DNA of 64,000 nucleotides from Clusia tigrina. Its lineage: Eukaryota > Arthropoda > Insecta > Diptera > Clusiidae. Shown here piece after piece: positions 54,823 to 64,000 of this stretch (the stretch's first letter is position 1; the number at the start of each line of letters is the position of its first letter). The stretch is from positions 150,577,488-150,641,487 of the forward strand of contig OV050030.1 of NCBI GenBank assembly GCA_920105625.2, read 5' to 3'. The notes below the pieces were generated by a model. That model was not told the DNA's origin. It was given only the letters and a program-made list of their open reading frames with translations, and ran no database searches. A program made the position numbers and the translations under genes.

Positions 54823-55274
54823 GAAGTCTACGATTTAGTAGTGCAGAGAACAGTTGTTTGCCTTTGGCATTTATTAACCTGGAGCCCCAAAAGGTATGTT
54901 TCGCATTATAATCACCTGCTGCCAAAAATTTGGTCCCCAATGATGTGAAGAATTGTGTGAATTGTAATTCAGTCACTGAGTATCTTGGAGGACAATAGAC
55001 TGCGCTTAGTACCATTTTTTCCCTCCCAGCATTGAAGACATATTGATATTGCCTGCAGATAGTCCTTTGCATACTCTTCTATTGCATGATGCTTAAATCT
55101 ATCTCTTATTAATATACCCGTACCGCCATATGCTTTATTGTCAGGTTTCTTTGTCAAGTGCGTTTTTGATAAAAGCATAATGTCAATTTGCCTAGTTTGC
55201 AGAAAGTGTTGAATTTCAAGTTTCTGTTGGCTAATACCATTTGCATTCCAATGACATATCTTTATGTAGTTCAT
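54788..55274 (-). pseudogene. Jockey ORF2 endonuclease domain
   Basis: ATG at 55274 begins MNYIKICHWNANGISQQKLE, the usual Jockey ORF2 start (the Asn of WNANG is a catalytic residue). It continues IDIMLLSKTHLTKK, where the conserved catalytic Glu of the SETHL block is Lys, and then YGGTGILIRDRF. Frame 55072-54788 continues with VLSAVYCPPRYSVTE and FLAAGDYNAKHTFWGS. A frameshift near 55060 and a missing piece after TKKPDN are visible. Confidence 0.87.
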
Positions 55275-55390
55275 TTTTTAGATATCAACAATTGCATAAG
55301 TTAGTTTTGAGTTTTCAACAACTCGTGCAACATGCTTTGAATTGATGTCATAAATTCTGTCATACAAATTGTTTATTTTGACTAATATAC

Positions 55391-55680
55391 TAATACAATT
55401 ATTATACACAACATTCTTATTTACTAATTATATTTTATGCTCAGGTGTGGATAAAATTATTAATTTTATTTATCGGTCCGAAATGTATTGACACTCACGT
55501 GTCCAATCATTTCGGTTCCCACAAAAAATCCAAGCAGAATGCACGCTGCCGCAGACCGTTCGCAGGCATGTGCATGTCATCGCATTACATGTGCCTGTTC
55601 TGGCTATGCAGTCGCTGTACCGGCGTGTGGCGCGGCAGAGGCATTCCGCTTAGTGCATTCTATCTGTTGCACTTCGGGCT
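55391..55680. other. Unassigned block, right of the Jockey insertion
   Basis: Right part of the 534-bp stretch described at 52199. AT-rich to about 55480, then GC-richer with clustered Cys codons in the plus-strand frame, which I regard as chance. No domain recognised. Confidence 0.4.
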
Positions 55681-56623
55681 GCAAGTGACGAATACCAAAT
55701 TAAGAACGGCAGATTATTTCGAAAGGATAAAGGTGTCCCAATGGTGGGTGGTACCGAAATCATTACGATATAACGTAATACAGGGAGTGCATGAAAAAGG
55801 TAAAAACTTTGGAACCGAAAAAACGATAGAAGAAGCCAAGAAATATTTTTGGTTTCCACGTTTGCGAAATTTCGTCAAGTCGTTTATAAAGTCATGTGTG
55901 GAATGCGCTTACAATAAGCACCGAGGCGGTAGGAAAGAAGGAGAGTATCATTATAACAACATCGAACCGATAGCATTCAAGACCATTCATCTGTATGATT
56001 TAGGACCATTTCCGAAGAGCAAGAAGCAGAACGAACATATTCTAGTGATTGTGTGTGCTTTCACAAAGTTTACAATAGTATGTGCAGTAAAAAGCATTAC
56101 AACCAAGCATGTTCTCCCTGTGCTCAACGAAGTCAACAGCTACTTCGGGAGTCCGACTCGAATAGTTACTGATCCCGGAACCGCATTTACATCCCGCGAC
56201 TTCAAGCAGTTTTGTCAGAACCACGAACTAAAAAATATTCATAGTCTAGTACGCACACCGCGTGCTAACTGGCAGGTTGAACGAACGAACCGAATAATCT
56301 TGGGAATGCTGTTGCCATCAACGAACGAGAATAAGTGTTGGGACGAAGAACTCCGAGCGGTACAATGGACAATAAACTCAGCGAAATATAAGACGGCAGG
56401 ACGTTCTCCGCACGAATTGTTATTCAACTATCGACCGAGAGACATACTACAAAATAAATGAATCCTATCCTTACATCAAGATGAAGTAAAAGGGGACGAG
56501 GAACTACGAGTAATACAGGAGCAAGCAGCATCACGAATCGACGAGCAGCGGGCTAAGGCTAAACGATCGTTTGACGCAAAGCGCCGTGAACCAGCATACT
56601 TCAAAGTGTCAAGCGGATGGTCG
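55681..56623 (+). pseudogene. Gypsy element 3 integrase
   Basis: From DYFERIKVSQWWVVPKSLRY the frame runs to 56461. The zinc domain has the first His (GVHEKGKNFG) but not a clear second one, and then CVECAYNK. The catalytic core shows HLYDLGPFPKS (Asp), IVTDPGTAFTS (Asp) and ANWQVERTNR (Glu), where Trp replaces the usual Gly. After the stop, SRIDEQRAKAKRSFDAKRRE continues to 56623, where the LTR of gypsy element 4 begins. The C-terminus is lost. Confidence 0.87.
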
Positions 56624-56912
56624 TGTGGGAGGGTGAAAACTTACCTTGATTTGCCTTCGGTATTGAGACACTAACACAATTACGTTTAAAAGGTTTATTT
56701 AATGTTTATATAAAAGAGTTTGTTTAAATACAATGGAGAGTGACAATTTACGATCGAACCGATTCGTTTGAATGTTAATTAGCAACTGAACTTATTTGTG
56801 TCTGTCCTTCGTATGGGCAAAAGAAATGTCAAAAAAACGGAATTCATAAATTAAAGAGTTGCCAGGACAGAAACAATGGAAAATAGGGTAACCAAAATAA
56901 TATTAGGTGACA
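56624..56912 (-). mobile_element. 3' LTR of gypsy element 4 (289 bp)
   Basis: In sense it starts TGTCACCTAATATT after CAGGTTGGCCGAAC and ends CACCCTCCCACA, giving TG...CA. A TTTATATAAA box lies in the middle. Placement is inferred from the end of Pol, the GGCCGA motif and the point where element 3 coding sequence stops. Confidence 0.7.
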
Positions 56913-56945
56913 GTTCGGCCAACCTGACGATAGCTCGTCCTCGAG

Positions 56946-57640
56946 TTATAGAGTCTCATTTTCATCTAGGCATTCACCATTAGGGTCACCTTCGTAGTCA
57001 TCATCGATCTCTGGAAATAGTATGCACCATGGTTTCAATTTATCACTGCTGGCCACAGTACTAAACTTGCGTTGATTTCGTTGAGCACCTTCAATGTCCT
57101 CGATCACATATCTGTCAAACCGTAAAACTTTCGTTATCTCATACGGACCTTTGTATTTAGCATCAAGTTTTCGCGATTCACCAGTGCTCGGCATCGCACT
57201 TTCAATTAAGACTAGATCGCCCTCATTATATTGATGTGGTGGTTTGTGTTTTAAATCGAATCTCGCCTTCCAGATTGCTCTAGCTGATGAAATATTCTTA
57301 ACAGCGTCTTCTCGTCGTTTACTCGGCGTTGGAGTTTCGATGTCGATGTTATCATCATGGATTGCTGACAACAATTTATTGGCGCTGATATCTCGTAGTG
57401 GGAAGTCATAAATAAGATTAATAGGTGCATATTTCGTAGTTGCGTTGACTGTTCTATTGATCTTCCACTGCACGCTCCGTAGTTCGTTGTCCCAGTCTTT
57501 GGAGTTGGATGATGTTCTGAGATATGACAGCACAGACTGATTGACTCGTTCGGCAAGTCCGTTGGCTCTTGGTGTACCCACAGCGACCTTAATGTGCTGA
57601 ATATCATTGCAGTTGCAGTATTCCTTGAACAGTGACGATG
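56946..57640 (-). pseudogene. Gypsy element 4 integrase, C-terminal half
   Basis: From the second catalytic Asp (IVTDRGSAFTSS, near 57650 in a shifted frame) to GTPRANGLAERVNQS with the catalytic Glu (NGLAER instead of the usual NGQVER). Then YDFPLRDISANKL, the GPY module AKYKGPYEITKVLRFDRYVI and an acidic end, DDDYEGDPNGECLDENETL. Open from 57581 to the stop at 56946. A frame break near 57660 separates it from the rest of Pol. Confidence 0.9.
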
Positions 57641-57667
57641 TAAACGCTGAACCTCGATCGGTGACGA

Positions 57668-59311
57668 TTATTCTTGGCAGACCAAAGTTTTCGTTGACCG
57701 GACAGGCACAATGACGGAATAACGTGTCATTGCATCTACGATTACCAGGATATGCTCATAACCTCGACGACTTTTGATGAATGGTCCCAGGTGATCCATA
57801 TGAATCAAATCAAAAGGTACTAGTGGGACTTCCATTCCGTACAGCTGACACTCTTTCCTTACTGGTTCTCGGCTGTAGCAACACTCTACACATGACTTTA
57901 TGTAGCCCTTAACGAAATTTCGGACTCGTCGAAACCAAAAATGTTGACTAATTCGCTTGACAGTACCATCTATTCCTGGATGTCCAACTTCATCATGGCA
58001 AAGTCTTACAATTCTCCATCTTAAGCCACGTGGAATAACAAGAAGTTCGCCTGTGTCATTCTTTTTCCTGTACAAGCGATGTGATTTGACTAGAAATTCT
58101 TTAGCGTAGTGTTTTCGTTGCGTTGAGTCAACTTCACCTTTCAATATAGCCACGATCTGCTTCAACTCGACATCTTGCTTGTGCATTGTAAAAATCCAGT
58201 CTTCGTCTGATATTTCGATTGCAATCAGTTTTGATGTTACATCTTCTGCTTCTGCAGGTTGCTCAACTGGAGCACGACTCATTGCGTCGACATGAGCCAT
58301 GATTTTTCCCGGACGATGACAAGCAGTAAAATCATATTCAAGCAACTTCAGGAGCCAGCGTGACACTCGTGATAGCATTGGTGTCATGGTCTTCATACTT
58401 GAAATGGCGGCACAATCAGTGTAAATTACAAAATGTTTGCCCAGGAGATATAGCCGGAATCGTTCACAAGCTTCTACTAATGCTAAGATCTCCAGTTCAT
58501 AGGCATGGTATTTGCTCTCGGCGTCACTGCAAATACGACTAAAATATGCGATGGGCCTCTTTGTCCCATTATCTTTTCGTTGAATCAAAATACCGGCAAG
58601 CCCATTGCTGCTTGCATCACTGTGAAGTTCTTGGTCCTTTTTAACGTCGTAGATACCCAAGACAGCTTTGCTGGTTATAGCCTTTGTTAAAGTTTTAAAA
58701 GAGTCTTCACATTTGGCGCACCAGTTGAAAGAAACATCCTTTCTTGTCAATCTCGTCAGTGGAGAAGCAATATGACCATAATTCTCCACAAACTTACGGA
58801 AATAGCCAGTTAACCCCAAGAATCGTCTTATCTCAGTAACATTCATTGGTCTTGGAAACTCTTTAATAGCTATAGTCTTGATTTGTCCAGGACTTATTCC
58901 ATTTTCATCCACTATGTGTCCCAAGAACGATACGCTGCTTTTCATGAAGACACATTTCGAACCCCTGAGTGTCAGATCTTCTTTTCGAATAATTTTAAGA
59001 AATTCTTCCAAATTGCGTAAACCTTCCTCAAATGTATCTGAGGCAACAATAACGTCGTCGACGTAGCTTACAACCTTTCCCTTTAACGGCTCTATTATCC
59101 TCGTCATCATCTTCTGGAACGTACATGGCGCATTCTTCAGCCCAAATGGCATACGGTTAAATTCAAAATGGCCATTGTGCGTAATGAAGGCCGTAAACTT
59201 TTTCGATTGTTCTTCTATCTCGATCTGGTAATAGCCAGATATCATATCAAGAGTGGTAAAATACTTCTTACCTGACAGAGTCGACAACCATCCACCGTAG
59301 GCATTGGCCAT
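57668..59311 (-). pseudogene. pol: Gypsy element 4 RT, RNase H and integrase N-terminus
   Basis: Open for 547 codons. RT: FTTLDMISGYYQIEIEEQSK, FNRMPFGLKNAPCTFQKMM and VVSYVDDVIVAS with an intact catalytic pair, then RRFLGLTGYFRKFVENYG. RNase H: LHSDASSNGLAGILI, HAYELEILALVEACERF, IYTDCAAI and AHVDAMSRAP. Integrase zinc domain CHDEVGHPGIDG and CVECCYSRE, and first core Asp LIHMDHLGPF. It ends just before the second core Asp because of a deletion or frameshift near 57668. Confidence 0.93.
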
Positions 59312-59945
59312 GGCTGTTTCCCGGTTATCGCATTTAACGCCCGATAATCTACACAGAGTCTGTCTTGGCCATTAGCCTTCGGAGCTAACACGATCGGAGA
59401 TGCGTATAACGATGTCGACGGACGTATTATATTCAATTCCAACAATTCACTCACGATACGATCGACTACTTGTCTTTTTGGAATCGGTATTAAATATGGT
59501 TTTCTTGCGATTGGTGTGGGAGATGTAACCGATATCTCCATCTTCATCGCGCTGCATTTACCGAGTTCTCTTAAATTGTCACCAAAACACGTTGAATATT
59601 CATTTAATAATTTTACAAGTTTGTCTTTTTCGCTCGATCTTAAATTTTCACCGCACTGAATATTATTCTCAGTTATAGCGTACACTTTGCAATTTCCGTT
59701 TTCAAGTACTACTCGACCATATGATAGAATGTCCAGACCGATTACAACATCATATATCATTTCATTGTCATCGATTATAAGTAATTCCGAGTCATAACAC
59801 TGTTTATCGATTGTCACTTTAACTTCATTTATTTTTTCCACGCATTTATATTCACCTCCTGCGAAGCCTTGTAGTGATTTGTAACATTCTTTCACGTTTC
59901 GATTTAATTTTCTCGCAACGGATTGTTTGACGAGAGCACAGCACT
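59242..59945 (-). pseudogene. pol: Gypsy element 4 protease and RT start
   Basis: The protease active site reads IDSGSAVL at about 59940 in one frame. A one-base shift near 59920 leads to VARKLNRNVKECYKSLQGFAGG, and frame 59895-59242 continues through the flap YDVVIGLDIL and the early RT blocks LELNIIRPSTSLYASPIVLA and DRLCVDYRALN. A second frame change near 59300 joins it to the 59311-57668 frame. Confidence 0.87.
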
Positions 59946-59957
59946 CCCCGAGTCTAT

Positions 59958-60375
59958 TTATGCACTACAATGTTCTTCGTCCAGTTTAATATTTTTCATT
60001 ATAATCTTCGGATTTACTATCGAGTTCACTGGATCTTTAGCTTTTCGCGACGGTTGAGGACAATTTTTCGATATATGTCCTACTTCCCGGCAATTATAAC
60101 ACATTGGACCCGATTTCGATATCGATTTAGCACTATGGTCATCTCTATCTTTTCTCTCAATATTCTTTTTCATAACCAAATTTTGTTTTCCATGCATTTG
60201 TGGACCATACATTTGTTTTCCCGAACTTGCACTAACATTTTGCAACGATTTCAGTAGGTCGGGACACTTTATAAATGACATGGCAGAGAGGGTTTTACGT
60301 ACACTTTCGTCTTCTAATCCAGTTATCGTTTATCTTATTATAGCGTTATCGTTTAGTGTCCGTGGTTTCACAAAT
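59958..60375 (-). pseudogene. gag: Gypsy element 4 Gag C-terminus with CCHC knuckle
   Basis: Frame 60281-59958 has MSFIKCPDLLKSLQNV, and CYNCREVGHISKNC, a canonical zinc knuckle. In-frame codons upstream (TGLEDESVRKTLSA) extend it to a TAA near 60333, and similarity (KPRTLNDNAIIR) continues to about 60375. The capsid proper is missing. Confidence 0.8.
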
Positions 60376-60419
60376 AATGCGAGTGAATTTCAAAAACGTT
60401 ATAATTTATCGACGGATTA

Positions 60420-60641
60420 GACGGCTCCCTGGAAAAGACTAACTTTACAATTCAATTTAGCTTAAAATCTAACATAGCCTATTGCCCCTGCATCGGCATT
60501 TTCCCAAAGGTAGCGGATGCGCGTGCATCGCGTAGCCAGACGCAACCTGAGTCGTCAGCGAAGTCAGCGAATATCGTGGGAAGCATAATTAACGAAAGTT
60601 CGCACTACGTTGCGTAACGGGTACATTGCTCGGCGTTGACT
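60420..60641 (-). mobile_element. Possible 3' LTR of errantivirus 2
   Basis: On the minus strand a purine tract TAAGAGGGGAAG is followed at 60641 by AGTCAACGCC, an AGT-type LTR start as in errantiviruses. The far end is unclear (perhaps ...GTTAGTCT near 60441). No second copy is in the window, so this is tentative. 60375-60420 holds nothing recognisable. Confidence 0.35.
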
Positions 60642-60699
60642 CTTCCCCTCTTAAAAATCTGCGTCCCGCAGATCTGCATTCGGAACATATTTGGAAGAG

Positions 60700-61880
60700 T
60701 GGTGCTTTTATGGATGGCGTATTACCGATGGTACCAAAAACTCGTATACTCGGGATATTCAGCTTACATTCTCCGATGTCAATTCGTGTATGTATTCCAG
60801 ATCTCTCAAGATTCTTTTGCTAATAACATTTGCGAGGATTGGCCGGAAGGCTTGCATTGTAGTTGTCAGGATGCTTTCAAGATTCTTGGCAGACACTGAT
60901 CCTCTGGTATCTTCTGGATAGCTTCGGGGTTGCATATTGTTGAATTTGCGATTGCCAGACAGTCGCCGATTATTCCAAACTTTTCTTCTCGGCTGATGAG
61001 TACCCTTTTGTACGGGACCACAACTTGCATACTACTGTTGATAGTTGCTCTGATGATCAGGTTATGGTAGAATTGCCTCTTTACCTTGGGTAGCGCCAGA
61101 ACGTACAATAACGAAGACCCATTTGTGAAAATAGATGGTTTGCCATACTCTGTTTCTTCCACTACATTTTGGTACGGCAACGTTTCCACCTCGGACAAGA
61201 TCTGATTGATTTTTTCGGCATTTGGTGACAATGGGAGCGTGGTAATTAAATACGTTCAGTCCTTCGCCAGCGGATATGAGTATACCGAAACTAAATATAC
61301 TAATTCAAGAGGAGAAATATTAATTTTGTTGCTTAAATCTAGTAATATTGAAGTTAAATGTAAATTTTTTGTTTTGGTTTTGATTTTTTTTTGTTAGAGG
61401 AGAAATATTAATTTTGTTAGTGACCCGATTTTGGGTTCGTATGATTTATTTCCCCAATTTCGGGATTCTTAATTTCTACGTTAGTTTTGTGTTATTTGCT
61501 TTGCTTTGCTTAGCTTTTAATTTTTGTATCCCAAGTTTGGGTCCTTAAAATTTTAAGTTAGTATTTTATTTCAAATTTTGTTTTAAATAATGTTTGCAAC
61601 CTTTGTCTTTCTCTTTTTTGTCCCTATTTTTTATCAAAATTACAATTCCCTCTATCTATTTATAATGATGAAACGTCTGCGGGCCAGCAAGATGGGAGGT
61701 CCGTGTTATCCGTTTTGCTGCAGTATTGCTTACTAAGGCACGGGTAATACTCCCAGTATCAACTTGTCACAATATACAATCTCCGGTTTGGATATGTGTT
61801 ATTTATTGCCATGTAGACTTGCTGAAAGTCCACTTCATCATTGCCCTCGTACCATTTATAAAGGTGTGCAGGGTACAGCG
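60700..61880 (-). pseudogene. env: Errantivirus 2 env remnant
   Basis: Frame 61231-60866 carries SLLYVLALPKVKRQFYHNLI and VPYKRVLISREEKFGIIGDC with Cys codons in the pattern of the surface domain of insect errantivirus envelopes. Upstream, decayed codons (VDFQQVYMAINNTYPNRRLY, about 61850-61780) fit the env N-terminus. Between them (about 61240-61670) lies AT-rich sequence with a repeated AGAGGAGAAATATTAATTTT (61300 and 61398), which does not look like env and may be an insertion. No transmembrane domain remains. Confidence 0.65.
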
Positions 61881-62742
61881 TAGCCTTTTTAAATCTTTTA
61901 TGTGGGACTTATGGATTTTTTTCCCTGTCTCGGTTATTACTGTAACCGTATTATCAATTGCAACGATTTCCTTTTTATAAAGAGGCTTTTGTTTGCCTTT
62001 TATTTATTTATTTGCGACGTATATGACGTCGCCGGGCTTAAAGCTTTTGGGTAGAGTTTTTTTTTCGCGTTTAACCGTAAATTCCTTATTTTTTCGTTTT
62101 CTTCAATTTGACCGCGAATGTCATTGTTGAATTTTTCGCGAAAGTTTCCAACACCTTGGTAGTTGACCCGTTCGCTTCGATTAAAAAAAATGTCATTTGG
62201 TTTTTGGCGTGTGACGGAGTGGATTGTGTCGTTATACCTATCTACCGCTATTTGCAGAACTTCTTTAATACGTAAGTCTTGAAAGTCGTTTCTTATGCAC
62301 CTTAAGATTTCTATTTTGGTCGAATGTGATCTTTCTACTTGCCCATTAACTTCGCTTTTCTGAGATGAAGTTCGGTAAATTTCGATATTCAATGATCTAA
62401 GGAAATTTATATTGATGGGGGTTAGGAAACCACGTTCATTGTCCATAACCACTATTTTGGGTACTGTAAAAAATGCATTATCTTGGGAAGCTTTTGGCGC
62501 AAATGAGGTCCTGATTTGTTTTTTATTCGGAAAAATTTTGCAAATTTGGAAAATTTGTCTAAGACGGAAATGAATTTCTCACCCTGAATTTCCATTATGT
62601 CCATATGGAGTATTTCACATGGAAATTTTGGTGTTTGTGTGGGCTGTAATTCGGGATGTATAGGGTGCCTATCATATTTATTCAGACGACATATCTCGCA
62701 GGTTTTTATAAAGGTTTTAACTTGGTTTGTGATGCGAGGCAA
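61880..62742 (-). pseudogene. Errantivirus 2 integrase core and C-terminus
   Basis: Frame 62742-62452 holds the zinc-binding CEICRLNKYDRHP and the first core Asp (LHMDIMEIQGEKF). Frame 62452-62000 holds the second (VVMDNERGFLT), the catalytic Glu (NGQVERSHSTK) and HSVTRQKPNDIFFNRSE. After the TAA, codons IDNTVTVITETGKKIHKSHI (61950-61890) are the Pol C-terminus in another phase. A frameshift at about 62452 and one near 62000 break it. Confidence 0.87.
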
Positions 62743-62754
62743 ATAGAATTTTTC

Positions 62755-64000
62755 TTAGATTTGTTGGCAGTTCTCTCGGAAATTCCTATGTGCCCTAGTG
62801 TGTTCGGTCTCGATTATTTCAAGCACACGCTCTTTGTTTGGCACATCAGTTACTACTCTTTGAGTTATACAGATTTTATATTGTGAAAAAGTATCTAAAT
62901 AAATCTTTTGCAGTATCATAAGAAACTGTTCAGGAATTTTGACGCCGTTGATTACGGATGGGTTTAATTTTTCTTTTGAAATTTGAGTAAGATTGCTCTC
63001 GTTGATTTTCTCAAGAGAGACGTAATGTCTTTTATAATTCGGATGGGGCTCCTCAACGCACATAAGCTCACGTCCTGTTCGGATAATAATTTGGTTTCTA
63101 AAAACATTTATTGGTGCTTCAACATGGGGTATTAAAATCGGAATTGTCTTGTTCTGCGCTGTGCATCGTTGCTAAACTTTCATATTCATTAGGTTCATCT
63201 GGCTCATTCGATGTTTCTAGCGCGTTCACTTCTGTAGGTAGGCGTGAGAGAGCATCTGCCACTAAGTTTGATTTACCAGGTTTAACTCGTTCATCTCGTG
63301 ATTATACTCCTCTATTCGTGATTATACTCCTCTATTCGGCTTTTCCACCTCTTGAGCTTTGCGTTGTAATCCCTATTACTAAGCGCAAAGGTCAAAGGTT
63401 GGTGGTCGGTGAAAATCCTTATATTTTTAGCACCATACAGATAATTCCGCAGATTGTCTAACGCCCACACTATCGCCAACATTTCTTTTTCATTTGTGGC
63501 GTAGTTTTCTTCGGCGCGACTAAGGCTTCTAGAAATATAGGCAATCGGCCTATCCATTCCATCGAAGTGAGATTAAATGGCTTTTCAAAATTAGGGAAGG
63601 CTAAGATTTTTGAGGACGTCAGAAGTTCTCTTAGGGTTTCAAAGGCTTCTAGGCCATCTTGATCTAAAGCGATCGGAACTTTTCTAGATTGATTCGCTCG
63701 GACATGTGCGTGTTCACCGCGGGTGAGATGCGTGAGTGGTTTGGCTATTTTTGCGTAATCGCGTATAAATTTCCTGTAGTAGGACGTGAGACCTAGAAAA
63801 CTCTTGAGTTCTTTCACATTTGTAGGAGGGATCATTTTTTGTATCGCAGAAACCTTTTTTGGATCGGGAAGAATGCCTGTTGGCGTGATTAAGTATACGA
63901 GAAATTCGACGCTATTTTTTAAGAATTGAGTTTTTTCCAAATTTACTTTAAGGCCTGAAGATAAAAGTTTTAAAAATATTATTTCAACGCCGCGTAGGTG
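62755..64000 (-). pseudogene. pol: Errantivirus 2 RT connection, RNase H and integrase zinc domain start
   Basis: Frame 63940-63470 has ELKSFLGLTSYYRKFIRDYA, KPLTHLTRG and FPNFEKPFNLT (RNase H start, with its first Asp region deleted). Frame 63557-63312 has PIAYISRSLSRAEENYATNE and KEMLAIVWALDNLR, then IFTDHQPLTFALS. A 20-bp tandem duplication (about 63296-63335) truncates it. Frame 63063-62755 has TEHTRAHRNFREN, the integrase His pair. RT catalytic residues lie outside the window. Confidence 0.87.

Larger units (their letters stand above)
52443..55378 (-). mobile_element. Jockey-clade LINE, 2.9 kb, 5'-truncated, with 12-bp target duplication
   Basis: A poly(T) of 22 (52443-52464; poly(A) on the coding strand) ends the element. 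TGACTTATATAC (52431-52442) and TGACTAATATAC (55379-55390) flank it and match at 11 of 12 positions. Inside, from the right, are a possible ORF1 tail (55378-55275), ORF2 endonuclease, RT and 3' UTR. It is nearly full length for ORF2. Confidence 0.9.
56624..60400 (-). mobile_element. Gypsy element 4 (minus strand), 3' LTR to truncated Gag
   Basis: LTR, integrase, RT/RNase H, protease and a Gag knuckle region in order on the minus strand. No second LTR is found at the Gag end, where sequence breaks off near 60380-60400. It interrupts the C-terminus of gypsy element 3 integrase. RT is the best preserved of the non-errantivirus gypsy elements here. Confidence 0.87.
60642..64000 (-). mobile_element. 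Errantivirus 2 (ZAM/Tirant-like), 3' half, runs off the window
   Basis: From the right edge on the minus strand: RT connection, RNase H, integrase and a decayed env. Frames are broken at many points. It is a different lineage from the errantivirus at 4889-11248 (for example, distinct RNase H and integrase sequences and a ZAM/Tirant-like env). The 5' part lies beyond 64000. Confidence 0.85.

Noticed and set aside
55445..55690. Cys-rich N-terminal extension of the 55445-56461 frame
   Set aside because: It is read-through of the unassigned block into integrase; Cys codons come from GC-rich, non-coding-looking sequence.

Overview
This is eukaryotic repeat DNA, most probably from a higher fly. 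A tephritid fruit fly is my best guess, because one element is a DD41D 'rosa'-type mariner (a family first described in Ceratitis rosa), the simple repeats carry the dipteran TACTCGTATA motif, and the retroelement mix (insect errantiviruses, LOA, R1, Jockey, mdg3-like gypsy) is dipteran. That is inference from sequence alone. I find no host gene, tRNA, rRNA, CRISPR array or prokaryotic feature. Essentially the whole window is nested transposable elements joined by long (TA)n arrays.

Layout. 1-989: 3' end of a gypsy element with its LTR. 995-19001: first inverted arrangement. Each arm holds an R1-clade LINE carrying a DD34D mariner, plus a rosa mariner. Between the arms lie a complete but disabled errantivirus with env (4889-11248), a candidate solo LTR (11370-11876) and a LINE 3' end (12095-13198). 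19041-38541: second inverted arrangement, an LOA LINE carrying a Helitron, in two mirrored arms, with a 5'-truncated mdg3-like gypsy element (25428-30048) and a third Helitron piece between them. 38542-41230: debris of LOA and a CR1/Jockey-like LINE. 41943-47850: third and cleanest palindrome, with 2.6-kb arms that are almost identical around a 628-bp (TA)n. 48274-49424: decayed Tc1-like element with long inverted ends. 49453-56623: gypsy element whose Gag starts with a SAP-like motif, interrupted by a Jockey LINE (52443-55378) with a 12-bp target duplication. 56624-60400: minus-strand gypsy element lacking its 5' LTR. 60420-63999: 3' half of a second errantivirus, running off the window.

The elements do not work together as a pathway. 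What ties them together is architecture: three consecutive large inverted duplications of composite insertions, with (TA)n at nearly every junction. The Helitron copies share the same internal lesions, so they are copies of one dead composite rather than independent insertions. Two readings compete: real inverted duplication by fold-back or template switching at self-complementary (TA)n, or an assembly/library fold-back artefact (most plausible for the third palindrome). If transcribed, such a locus would give long hairpin RNAs and could feed endo-siRNA or piRNA pathways. That last point is only a hypothesis.
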